A program made the position numbers and the translations under genes. Shown here piece by piece: positions 27,954 to 35,065 of a stretch of DNA of 64,000 bases (its first letter is position 1; every line of letters begins with the position of its first letter). A model generated the notes under the pieces. That model worked only from the letters and a program-made list of their open reading frames with translations, did not search any database and was not told the origin of the DNA. The DNA lies in contig NZ_MWQH01000004.1 in the NCBI RefSeq assembly GCF_002210295.1, positions 62,001-126,000 on the forward strand. Reading direction: 5' to 3'. This DNA is from Fibrobacter sp. UWB5. GTDB lineage: Bacteria; Fibrobacterota; Fibrobacteria; Fibrobacterales; Fibrobacteraceae.

Positions 27954-28769
27954 ATGTTCAAAAAAATCGCACTCGCAGCGGCTCTCGTCTCTAGCGCCGC
28001 TTTTGCAACTTGGGACTACTACCCCGTTCTCGAAGGTGGCAAGGGTTCCGTCAAAGGCAACCTCTATTACAACTGGGACCATGATTGGTCTAATGCCGGC
28101 CTCGGTATCGGTGTTCGCTACAGCGTCATCTCCAACCTCGAAATTTCCTTGCAGGATTGGGGCTACCAGTTCTGGGGCGAATGGGACTGCAGTGGCTGCG
28201 TGAACGGCGGTAGCGGCCTTCGCGACCTGACCATCGGCGCCCGTTATCAGTTCGACCCCATGTTCAGCGGTTTTGTAGACCTTGTTCTGCCCGTTGGCAA
28301 CGACGATGTCGATTATAACGGCATCAGCCACACAACTCCTCCTTCTAGCGAAGAAATCGCCCTCTATTTGGGCGGCCAATTCAGCATGCCGATCAAGGAG
28401 GCTCCGGGTCTCAAGTTCGGAACCGAAGCCGGTTTGTTCTGGGGCTTTGAGCACGACAACTCTGAACGCGGTTTGGAATTGCACATGGGCGGCGAAATCG
28501 CTTATACCGTTCCGAACACCGAAATTACACCGCTCTTCGGTCTCCAGCTCAAGTTCCGCCTTACCGAAAGCACTTGGGAAGACAACGGCGTCGAAGTGGG
28601 TGGCGACGACGACGGCGACCACCAGATTATCATCTGGCTCGGATGCGGTATCTACGTGATCCCGAAACAGTTGGAAGTCACCGGCAAGCTCTTTGTTCGT
28701 AGCGGCGACCATGACAACATGGGCGGCGACGCAACCGGCCTGTACGTTGGCGCTGAATTCTACTTCTAA
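27954..28769 (+). CDS. outer-membrane beta-barrel protein, tandem copy 2
   Basis: 271 aa. Signal peptide MFKKIALAAALVSSAAFA and an ending in GLYVGAEFYF, an aromatic C-terminal strand. Shares NLEISLQDWGYQFW and LTIGARYQFDP with copy 1. AAGGAG precedes the ATG. The two genes probably arose by tandem duplication and have since diverged in loops. Downstream is the hairpin at 28782-28802. Function not determined. Confidence 0.82.
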   Translation: MFKKIALAAALVSSAAFATWDYYPVLEGGKGSVKGNLYYNWDHDWSNAGLGIGVRYSVISNLEISLQDWGYQFWGEWDCSGCVNGGSGLRDLTIGARYQFDPMFSGFVDLVLPVGNDDVDYNGISHTTPPSSEEIALYLGGQFSMPIKEAPGLKFGTEAGLFWGFEHDNSERGLELHMGGEIAYTVPNTEITPLFGLQLKFRLTESTWEDNGVEVGGDDDGDHQIIIWLGCGIYVIPKQLEVTGKLFVRSGDHDNMGGDATGLYVGAEFYF

Positions 28770-28781
28770 GTCTGATTTGTC

Positions 28782-28802
28782 ATGCCGGGCTTGACCCGGC
28801 AT
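28782..28802 (+). repeat. palindromic repeat / possible terminator
   Basis: ATGCCGGG-CTTGA-CCCGGCAT, a perfect 8-bp stem followed by only a weak T-rich stretch. The sequence looks like a dispersed palindromic repeat of the kind scattered in many bacterial genomes; it may also end transcription of the second OMP gene. Confidence 0.6.
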
Positions 28803-28816
28803 CTCCTTTGTATTTG

Positions 28817-28842
28817 AAAAAAAGACGAGCATTCAGCCCGCC
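28817..28842 (-). terminator. terminator of the solute-binding protein gene
   Basis: On the minus strand: GGCGGGC-TGAAT-GCTCGTC, a 7-bp stem including two G-U pairs, followed by seven T residues. On the plus strand the same pairs become A-C mismatches, so it is directional. Confidence 0.6.
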
Positions 28843-28856
28843 TTTTTTTTGTTTCA

Positions 28857-28912
28857 TACTCTTCTAAGTTCTGCAGTGCCGAAGGCACGATCTAAGTTCT
28901 ATCAACTATTTC
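28857..28912. repeat. heptad-phased CTAAGTT repeats flanking a hairpin
   Basis: TCTAAGTTCT occurs at 28863-28872 and 28891-28900, exactly 28 nt (four heptads) apart. Between them is GTGCC-GAA-GGCAC (28876-28888). After the second copy the phase continues with CTATCAA and CTATTTC, the latter providing the stop codon of the minus-strand gene. Confidence 0.6.
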
Positions 28913-30720
28913 ACGTCGTATTCCGGAATCGGGAGGGATTCGCCGGCCTTCATGGCCTTGTCAAGCGCTGCGGACTTTGCCGGATCGAGCCACCAGTAAA
29001 CCGGGATGGCGTCTTCGCGGTTAAAGCGGTCCAGCACCTTTTCAGGCGTGCCGTAACGGTTCCAGTAAAGAATGCGGTGATGGTCGCATTGCCACATGAG
29101 CACATACGGCACGATTTCGGCGAGGCGGTTGTCCAGCGCCTTCAGGATTTCGTTACGCTTCGCGAGGTCGAATTCCGTCTTCTGCAAGTTGATAAGGCTA
29201 TCCACCACCTTGTCCTGCACGCCGGCGAGGTTGTTCGTGCCCTTTTGCAGTGCGGTTGCCGAAGACCAGCTTGCTTCCGGATCGCGGAGACGGCCTGCGC
29301 CCCAGTTCACCCAATAAAGGTCAAAGTCAGCATCGTCCAGGCGCTTGCGGAGCGTGCTCTGCGACATCTGTTCGATAGTGGCCACAACGCCCACCTTCTT
29401 CAAGTCTTCCTGGAAGAGCGTGAGGTGACGCAAATCTTCTTGGCTCGTGATAAAGTTGATGGCAAACGGTTTGCCATCTTTTTCGAGAACACCCTGGGCA
29501 TTCACCTTGTAGCCAGCCTCAGCAAAGAGGGCACGGGCGCTGTCGGGGTTAAAGGTATAGAGTGGAGCCGTCGGGTTCTGGTTGTTTTCCCACAAGTCCG
29601 GGTAGTAGCTGTTCAGCAAGAAGTACTGGCCGAACATGTACTTTTCGTTCATGGCTTCGCGATTCAGGAGCATGCTCAAAGCGCGGCGCACGCGAACATC
29701 CTGGAACTGGGGCTTGCGCAAGTTGATTGCCATACCCTGGAAACCGATCGGTTCCTTGTTGAAGATGCGCTGCTTTACAGCCCAGCCTTTCTTGACGGCA
29801 TCGAAGTCCGTCTGTTTCATCCAGATGCTGCTGGTGTAAATGGCGTAGGCGTTGAAGTCTTGCTTCTTGAAGGCTTCGAGGGCCTTCGTCTGGTCGTTCA
29901 TAAAACGGTAGCGGATCTTTTCAAAATTGTACTTGCCGCGGTTCCAGTTCTTCTTGAAGCCCCACCAGTCGGCGCGGCGAGCAAGTTCTACATAGCGGTC
30001 TTCGCGGAAGGTCTTGATGATGTAAGGGCCAGAAACCACCGGGAAATCGTAGCGGATCTGGTTAAAGTCCTTGCCGGCCCAAGCGTGCTTCGGGAAGGCG
30101 AGCATGCCTGCGGCTTCCCAGAAGTTACCCCAGTGAGATTCCTTGGCGGTCATCCTGACCGTCAGGCTATCCACCACTTCGGGGCGGTCAAAGCGGCTAA
30201 GCCCCACCTTGAAAATCGGCGTCAGGTTCTTTTCATCCATGATGACGTCGTAGTAGAACTGCACGTCTTCGGCGGTAATCGCCTTGCCGTCGCTCCACTT
30301 GGCGCGCGGGTCCACATGGAAGGTAAACGTCTTGCCGTCTTCGGACACATTCCAGCTGTCGGCGAGGATTCCCACTTCGCGGTCTTCAGTTGAATGCAAA
30401 CTTACGAGAGGTTCGAACATCATGCCCATGAGTTCGGCCGAGAAACTGTTGTAGTCTTCCCACATGTTAAAGGACTTGGGCATCGCCGAGCCCCAAAGCG
30501 TAATCGTTCCGCAGGGGCGGGCATCCTTCGAGGCAATCGGGTCGAACTCGCCCGTGGCCGTAGAATCCAGCGGGAGTTCCGGGCAGTTCAAGTCCGCACT
30601 TTTCGAGCCCGCGCTCTTGGAGGCACCAGACTCGTTGCAGGCGGTAAGAGAAAAAGCCATCAGCGCCGCAGAGACAATTGCTGCGCCATAAAAACCCATT
30701 CTATTTTTTTCGATTTTCAT
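28906..30720 (-). CDS. family 5 extracellular solute-binding lipoprotein (YejA/OppA-like)
   Basis: 604 aa. Binds peptides or similar solutes for an ABC importer; here anchored as a lipoprotein (lipobox SLTAC). Family features: DSWNVSEDGKTFTFHVDPRAKWSDGK-type segment, AEDVQFYYDVI, VSGPYIIKTF, FQDVRVRRALSMLLNRE and FNPDSARALFAEAGY. The long middle with EPIGFQGMAINLRKP is closest to YejA-like members. I chose the ATG at 30720; a TTG at 30747 lies inside an inverted repeat. No permease or ATPase gene is adjacent, so the transporter is elsewhere or the protein has another role. It lies downstream of a lipoprotein gene and the pseudouridine synthase gene on the same strand. Confidence 0.88.
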   Translation of the reverse strand: MKIEKNRMGFYGAAIVSAALMAFSLTACNESGASKSAGSKSADLNCPELPLDSTATGEFDPIASKDARPCGTITLWGSAMPKSFNMWEDYNSFSAELMGMMFEPLVSLHSTEDREVGILADSWNVSEDGKTFTFHVDPRAKWSDGKAITAEDVQFYYDVIMDEKNLTPIFKVGLSRFDRPEVVDSLTVRMTAKESHWGNFWEAAGMLAFPKHAWAGKDFNQIRYDFPVVSGPYIIKTFREDRYVELARRADWWGFKKNWNRGKYNFEKIRYRFMNDQTKALEAFKKQDFNAYAIYTSSIWMKQTDFDAVKKGWAVKQRIFNKEPIGFQGMAINLRKPQFQDVRVRRALSMLLNREAMNEKYMFGQYFLLNSYYPDLWENNQNPTAPLYTFNPDSARALFAEAGYKVNAQGVLEKDGKPFAINFITSQEDLRHLTLFQEDLKKVGVVATIEQMSQSTLRKRLDDADFDLYWVNWGAGRLRDPEASWSSATALQKGTNNLAGVQDKVVDSLINLQKTEFDLAKRNEILKALDNRLAEIVPYVLMWQCDHHRILYWNRYGTPEKVLDRFNREDAIPVYWWLDPAKSAALDKAMKAGESLPIPEYDVK

Positions 30721-30722
30721 TT

Positions 30723-30754
30723 TAACTATCTCGTATTTTTCGTACAAGATAGTT
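30723..30754 (-). promoter_or_regulatory. hairpin between lipoprotein stop and solute-binding protein start
   Basis: AACTATCT (30724-30731) pairs AGATAGTT (30747-30754), with a further GTA/TAC after one mismatch and a 7-nt loop. It begins at the upstream stop codon and ends three bases before the ATG, so any ribosome binding site (GAGATAG) lies within the stem. Confidence 0.55.
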
Positions 30755-31584
30755 TAATTTGAGCCCGACAACTGCGGCAAGGATTCATCGTAAGAGGTTA
30801 TCGCCTTGATATTGAAGAAACCCGTTTCACCCGCGGCACCCTTAAATTCAAAGCCGACGATACGGGCCTTCTTTACCGCCTCTTCTGCCGCAAAGGCCTG
30901 CCAGCTCACGCACAAAGTCGTATCCGTAGCGCGAGGCATTTCCACTCGCGGCACTGCAGAAGCATCGGCATCGTCGCCAAGCTCCGGCACAACGTAAACG
31001 TCAAACAACAATTCAGACGAGTAAGTCACGCAAAGGCCACGCCATTCCGAAATATCGGCATACTGGCCTTCATCGGCCACACTAAAGGCGGCACCCGCGC
31101 TAGGATTCGGAATCGGGCCATCAAAATAAACCGTTCCACAGAAACCGCTGCAATAATCAATGACGGCATCGTACTGATCTTCGGAATACTCATTCCCCAT
31201 TTCCACAGGGAAACTGATTTTTGACAAGCCGCCCTCATCATTGTCATTCCAAGTAAACCAGTAACCGGAATCTTCGCTTTCCGTGTTTACCTTATACACG
31301 CCGGCATCACCATCCCAAAGAATGACAGGTTTAGCATCGACTTCCACCGGCACCGGCGTAACAGCAATCGTTCCGGAGCTCATGGATACGTCCGACACAG
31401 TCGCGGAGCTTATGCCCTGCTGAACGGAAGAACTTGATAAAGGCTGAGTACTACCGGGTAATTCGTCGCCATCGGCAATGGTGTTTTCTTCTGCGGAAAC
31501 GCCCCCCGCGGTCTTATGACCGTCGGAGCAAGCAACAAGTCCGAGTACAAACACACTCGCCAGAATTGAAGCAGTCTTCATCAT
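30754..31584 (-). CDS. lipoprotein with carbohydrate-binding-like domain
   Basis: 276 aa; lipobox GLVAC near residue 19, GGGAG eight bases before the start. After a Ser-rich linker (SSSSVQQGISSATVSDVSMS in part) comes a jelly-roll-like domain: GYWFTWNDNDEGG, GGAAFSV-like PSAGAAFSVADEG, WRGLCVTYSSELLFDVYVVPEL and FEFKGAAGETGFFNIKAI. This arrangement resembles CBM11/galactose-binding domains and the middle domain of the GH8 enzyme at 53702, so glycan binding is inferred. Upstream gene is the pseudouridine synthase (36-nt gap), downstream the solute-binding protein. Confidence 0.72.
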   Translation of the reverse strand: MMKTASILASVFVLGLVACSDGHKTAGGVSAEENTIADGDELPGSTQPLSSSSVQQGISSATVSDVSMSSGTIAVTPVPVEVDAKPVILWDGDAGVYKVNTESEDSGYWFTWNDNDEGGLSKISFPVEMGNEYSEDQYDAVIDYCSGFCGTVYFDGPIPNPSAGAAFSVADEGQYADISEWRGLCVTYSSELLFDVYVVPELGDDADASAVPRVEMPRATDTTLCVSWQAFAAEEAVKKARIVGFEFKGAAGETGFFNIKAITSYDESLPQLSGSN

Positions 31585-31620
31585 CTTTGTTCTCCCGCCA
31601 CATCAGTGGATACTGTAAAT

Positions 31621-32172
31621 TTAAATAACTTTATCAGTAACCACGCACCACTCGCCCGGTTTCAAATCACCCAGAGGAATATTGCCGATTTTTACGCGAA
31701 TTAGGCGGAGTGTCGGGAACCCTACTGCCGCGGTCATGTGGCGGACCTGGCGATTTTTGCCTTCAATGAGCGTGAGACGCACCCAGCTCGTGGGAATGTT
31801 CGCGCGAAAACGTACCGGCGGATTGCGCGGCCAAAGCCAGTCCGGCTCCTCGGCAATCTCTGCCTTGCAGGGCTTGGTATGGTAGCCCTTGATGTCGACA
31901 CCCTTGGCAAGCTGGCGCACCGCCTCTTCGGTAATCTGGCCGTCCACCTGGGCCAAGTAGGTACGCGGGTGTTCAAACTTCGGATCCAGCAGTTTCTTAA
32001 TCAGCTTGCCGTTGTCCGTCAACAAGAGCGCACCTTCGCTGTCGTGGTCCAAGCGCCCCGCCGCATACACGCCCGGCGGGAACCCGAACGTGTCGAGCGC
32101 TGCATGGCCCGACTCCGGCGTGAACTGGCTTAAAACGCCAAAAGGCTTGTTGAACAAGATAACCGTAGACAT
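31621..32172 (-). CDS. rluE: 23S rRNA pseudouridine synthase, RluE-like (RsuA family)
   Basis: 183 aa. Converts a uridine of ribosomal RNA to pseudouridine. The catalytic motif is GRLDHDSEGALLLTDNG (nucleophile Asp in GRLD); the family's KPFGVLSQF start and the GKNRQVRHMTAAVGFPTLRLIRVKIG region are present. It lacks the N-terminal S4 domain found in RsuA and RluB, as expected of RluE. The upstream region has TACCTT about eight bases before the ATG and no clear Shine-Dalgarno. Exact target uridine is inferred from the subgroup only. Confidence 0.88.
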   Translation of the reverse strand: MSTVILFNKPFGVLSQFTPESGHAALDTFGFPPGVYAAGRLDHDSEGALLLTDNGKLIKKLLDPKFEHPRTYLAQVDGQITEEAVRQLAKGVDIKGYHTKPCKAEIAEEPDWLWPRNPPVRFRANIPTSWVRLTLIEGKNRQVRHMTAAVGFPTLRLIRVKIGNIPLGDLKPGEWCVVTDKVI

Positions 32173-32184
32173 CAGAGATAAAGG

Positions 32185-32273
32185 TAGAAAATAGTTGCTA
32201 GAGCTTAGTTGGTAGAACTTAGAAGAATCATCTAAGCTCTAAGATCTAAGTTCTAAAATCTAATTACTATATT
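32185..32273. repeat. inverted array of twelve heptanucleotides
   Basis: Six consecutive 7-mers beginning TAG (32185-32226; for example TAGAGCT and TAGAACT), a 5-nt spacer, then six consecutive 7-mers beginning CTA (32232-32273; for example CTAAGCT and CTAAGTT). The right set is largely the reverse complement of the left: TAGAGCTTAG matches CTAAGCTCTA and TAGAACTTAG matches CTAAGTTCTA. The last heptad is CTATATT, containing a -10-like element next to the epimerase start codon. Confidence 0.8.
32268..32273 (+). promoter_or_regulatory. candidate -10 (TATATT) of the epimerase gene
   Basis: Ends 7 nt before the ATG at 32281 and forms part of the last unit of the heptad array. No Shine-Dalgarno is visible between it and the start, so a leaderless transcript is likely if it is used. 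Confidence 0.45.
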
Positions 32274-32280
32274 TCCTCGC

Positions 32281-33318
32281 ATGAAAATTTTGGTTACAGG
32301 TGCAGCAGGTTTTATTGGTTCCAAGCTCATGTTCATGCTTGCAGAACGCGGCGACGAAGTGGTAGGCCTCGACAATATTAACGACTATTACGATGTACGC
32401 CTCAAGTACGGCCGCCTCCGCGAAGGCGGCATTGAACAGCCCGGCGACAACTTCGCCTACGGCGCCATGGTTCAAAGCTCCAAGTACAAGAATTGCCGAT
32501 TCGTAAAGATGGGCATCGACGACAAGGAACCCTTAGACAAGCTCTTTGCCGAAGAAAAATTCGACAAGGTCGTGAACCTCGCCGCCCAAGCAGGCGTGCG
32601 CTACTCCATCACGAACCCGTATGCCTACCTGCAAAGCAACCTGGTCGGATTCCTGAACATTCTGGAAGCCTGCCGCCACAACCAAGTCAAGTATCTCGTG
32701 TTTGCCTCGTCCAGTTCCGTGTACGGCCTCAACAGCAAGGTGCCCTACAGCGAAGACGACAAGGTCGACAATCCGGTAAGCCTGTACGCCGCCAGCAAAA
32801 AGAGCAACGAACTCATGGCCCACAGCTACAGCAAGCTTTACAACCTGCCCGTCGCGGGTCTACGGTTCTTCACCGTATACGGTCCGTGGGGACGTCCCGA
32901 CATGTCGCCCATGCTCTTTGCCCGCGCTATTTCCAAGGGCGAACCCATCAAGGTATTCAACAACGGCGACATGATCCGCGACTTTACCTACATCGACGAC
33001 ATCGCCGAAGGCACCATCCACACGCTGGACCATGTGCCCGATGCCGCCAAGTGCCCGAACAACGTACCCTACAAGATTTACAACATCGGCTGCAGCCACC
33101 CCGTAAAGCTTATGGACTTTATCGCCGAAATCGAAAACGCTTACGGCGAGCCTGCCAAGAAGAACTTCTTGCCCATGCAACCCGGCGACGTGTACCAGAC
33201 CAACGCCGACACCACCAAGCTCGAAACCGAGTGCGGCTACAAGCCCCACTGGAGCCTGCACGACGGCATCGCCGAATTCATGAAGTGGTACAAAAGCGAC
33301 AAGAACCCGTTGAGGTAA
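32281..33318 (+). CDS. NAD-dependent epimerase, probably UDP-glucuronate 4-epimerase
   Basis: 345 aa, extended short-chain dehydrogenase. NAD-binding GAAGFIG (residues 7-13), catalytic SSSSVYG near residue 143 and YAASK (Tyr169, Lys173). The sequence GLDNINDYYDVRLKYGRL and the RFFTVYGPWGRPDMSP block are typical of UDP-glucuronate/galacturonate epimerases (CapI/LspL group) that feed capsule, lipopolysaccharide or exopolysaccharide synthesis. It starts directly after the heptad array and is followed 20 nt later by a barrel protein gene. UDP-glucose 4-epimerase is a less likely alternative. Confidence 0.9.
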   Translation: MKILVTGAAGFIGSKLMFMLAERGDEVVGLDNINDYYDVRLKYGRLREGGIEQPGDNFAYGAMVQSSKYKNCRFVKMGIDDKEPLDKLFAEEKFDKVVNLAAQAGVRYSITNPYAYLQSNLVGFLNILEACRHNQVKYLVFASSSSVYGLNSKVPYSEDDKVDNPVSLYAASKKSNELMAHSYSKLYNLPVAGLRFFTVYGPWGRPDMSPMLFARAISKGEPIKVFNNGDMIRDFTYIDDIAEGTIHTLDHVPDAAKCPNNVPYKIYNIGCSHPVKLMDFIAEIENAYGEPAKKNFLPMQPGDVYQTNADTTKLETECGYKPHWSLHDGIAEFMKWYKSDKNPLR

Positions 33319-33338
33319 ACATTTTCGGAGGAAACAAC

Positions 33339-33932
33339 ATGAAAGCTATCTCCCGCGCTATTGCAGGCGCACTGTTCGCAACCGGTCTAGCCTCTGCTCA
33401 AGTCCAAATGGGCGGACACGCCGCAGTCAACTTCAGCACGCTCTGGGGTGACGGAGCTTCTGAAAAGGAAATCCCCTGGAGTCTCGGCCTTACAGCCGGC
33501 GCCGCCGCCAAAGTCGCCGTAAACGAAAAAGTCAGCGTTGTACCCGAACTCGATGTGGACTGGCGCCGCCAAAAAGACGACGAATTCACATGGAACACGT
33601 GGGCACTTGAATTACCCGTTCTCGCCCGTTACAACGTGTTACCTCAAATGTACTTTGAAGCGGGCCCGCGACTCGCGCTGCTCCTGTCCTCCGAAATGGA
33701 ACAAGACTTAGGCAGCGTTGTCGAAACAACCAACTTCGGCAAAAATGACGCACTCAACGTTTTTGAATTCGGCATCGACGTCGGCATAGGCTGCTCGGTC
33801 ACGCCCAATTTGGACCTGGGCATTCGCTATGGCGTGGGCCTGACCTCTATCATTGACGGCAAAAAATTCGAAAGCGACGACCAAGCCTTCAAGAACATGC
33901 AAATCCAAGTCGGCGGAATTTACTGGTTCTAG
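33339..33932 (+). CDS. small outer-membrane beta-barrel protein
   Basis: 197 aa. True start at 33339 with GGAGG seven bases upstream; the same frame is open much further upstream but inside the epimerase gene. Signal peptide MKAISRAIAGALFATGLASA, then strands such as WSLGLTAGAAAKVAV, VVPELDVDWRR and MYFEAGPRLALLLSS, ending MQIQVGGIYWF with an aromatic last residue. Eight-strand OmpA/OprF-like barrel is likely. Ends at a terminator. Confidence 0.8.
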   Translation: MKAISRAIAGALFATGLASAQVQMGGHAAVNFSTLWGDGASEKEIPWSLGLTAGAAAKVAVNEKVSVVPELDVDWRRQKDDEFTWNTWALELPVLARYNVLPQMYFEAGPRLALLLSSEMEQDLGSVVETTNFGKNDALNVFEFGIDVGIGCSVTPNLDLGIRYGVGLTSIIDGKKFESDDQAFKNMQIQVGGIYWF

Positions 33933-33963
33933 AAATAGAAGCTGAAAAATTTAAAGACTACAT

Positions 33964-33992
33964 CACCGACCCCGATGGGCCGGTGTTTTTTT
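33964..33992 (+). terminator. terminator after the small barrel protein gene
   Basis: CACCG-x-CCC / GGG-x-CGGTG stem with one mismatch and CGAT loop, then seven T residues. Confidence 0.7.
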
Positions 33993-34235
33993 CTATGAGT
34001 GGGATTTCTTTAGGGGTTGTTTTAATCTTTTTATTCTCCATGGTAGAAACCAAAATAGATTAATGTATTCTAAAATGCAAGGCAAACAGCCTCTTCTCAT
34101 TCATGTTGCAAACAATAGTTTGCAACAATTTTTTTGTAAAAATTTATTTTAAAATCGTTTCGGTATCCCCAAAATAGCGTGTTGTATATAGGGCCACTAT
34201 TTACACACCCATCGCCTTAATGGCAAAGGATACAT
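33993..34235. other. intergenic stretch, no protein gene seen
   Basis: AT-rich DNA without a convincing coding frame. It contains a second, strong plus-strand terminator (34104-34135) that has no gene of its own upstream, a TATATA hexamer near 34184, and AAAGGA before the next start. The part before the hairpin may encode a small RNA. Confidence 0.5.
34104..34135 (+). terminator. orphan rho-independent terminator
   Basis: Perfect 10-bp stem TGTTGCAAAC / GTTTGCAACA, loop AATA, followed after one A by seven T residues. The upstream protein gene already has its own terminator 110 nt earlier. Confidence 0.78.
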
Positions 34236-34892
34236 ATGACTAAAGAACAATACGCAGAAATGCTCAAAGACATCAGCGAAACTCACAAGCAAGGAGGGAA
34301 TATTTCAGCCTGCATCGAAAGCATCTCATTCGTAAATCCTGCCATCGTCGCCCCGTTCAGCAAGAACATCACGTCGGACATTGTAGCGGAAGACCAGCAC
34401 CTGGATCGCATCGTACTTGAAGTACAACATGTCTGCGGCGATTCGTATCGCGACCGTCTCGTTCTTTACACGGCAAAACACACCGTTGCAAGCCGCGTTA
34501 AAGGCGAAGATTACAAGCTCAGAAATTTGAACCTCATCAGCCTCCAGATGTTCAACGGATTCCCGGAGTCTTCGAACTACAGGCACACCATTCGGCTCAA
34601 GAACCAGGACAACGAAGTTTATTTTGACAAGCAGACCATCACCTTAGTCGAAATCCCTAAATTGTGTATCTTTACAGAAGAATTTCTTGTAAGTGAGGCG
34701 ATGAAAATGAGCGACCACAACTACGAACTCTACGTCGAAAAAAAACAGGCCCGCGAAGAAGGCCTCGCGGAAGGTCGCGCAGAAGGACGCGCAGAAGAAC
34801 GTGCCGACAACCTTGCCGTATTGCAAGACATGAACCTGTCGCCCGAACAAATTGCCGAATTCAAGGCCAGACTCGAAGCACGCGGGAAATAG
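34236..34892 (+). CDS. PD-(D/E)XK nuclease family (Rpn/transposase-like) protein, N-terminally short
   Basis: 218 aa. The core SDIVAEDQHLDRIVLEVQH followed by YRDRLVLYTAKH matches the D ... ExQ ... R-x-x-Y pattern of PF12784-type PD-(D/E)XK proteins, which are often annotated as transposases or recombination-promoting nucleases. The C-terminus has the usual Glu/Arg/Ala-rich stretch (EEGLAEGRAEGRAEERA) and a final helix. The usual N-terminal FK-x-LFG segment is missing, so it is about 60-80 residues shorter than most members; whether active is unclear. AAAGGA precedes the ATG. Upstream DNA shows no inverted ends of an insertion sequence. Confidence 0.7.
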   Translation: MTKEQYAEMLKDISETHKQGGNISACIESISFVNPAIVAPFSKNITSDIVAEDQHLDRIVLEVQHVCGDSYRDRLVLYTAKHTVASRVKGEDYKLRNLNLISLQMFNGFPESSNYRHTIRLKNQDNEVYFDKQTITLVEIPKLCIFTEEFLVSEAMKMSDHNYELYVEKKQAREEGLAEGRAEGRAEERADNLAVLQDMNLSPEQIAEFKARLEARGK

Positions 34893-34942
34893 TCCGCAAA
34901 AAAAATCTTAAAGTAGACGATAAAGACTATACATACTTTGAG

Positions 34943-34967
34943 CACTCTGCTTACGCAGGGTGTTTTT
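34943..34967 (+). terminator. terminator after the PD-(D/E)XK gene
   Basis: Stem CACTCTGC / GCAGGGTG (one G-U pair), loop TTAC, T-run of five. Confidence 0.8.
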
Positions 34968-34991
34968 GCTTAGTCGATTTCACAACAATGA

Positions 34992-35021
34992 ATGAGCCCA
35001 GCACATAAATGCAGGGCTCAT
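34992..35021 (-). terminator. probable terminator of the minor pilin operon
   Basis: ATGAGCCC (34992-34999) pairs GGGCTCAT (35014-35021), with an inner GCA/TGC. The downstream T-tract on the minus strand is weak, so this is uncertain. Confidence 0.45.
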
Positions 35022-35065
35022 AATTCTTGGCAATTTAATTTAGACTTTATGAAAAAGGGGAAAAG

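Noticed and set aside
32493-33338. Long open frame upstream of the small barrel protein, continuous with it
   Set aside because: It lies in the +1 frame of the epimerase gene, is Arg/Gln-rich and lacks a signal; the ATG at 33339 has GGAGG and a signal peptide.
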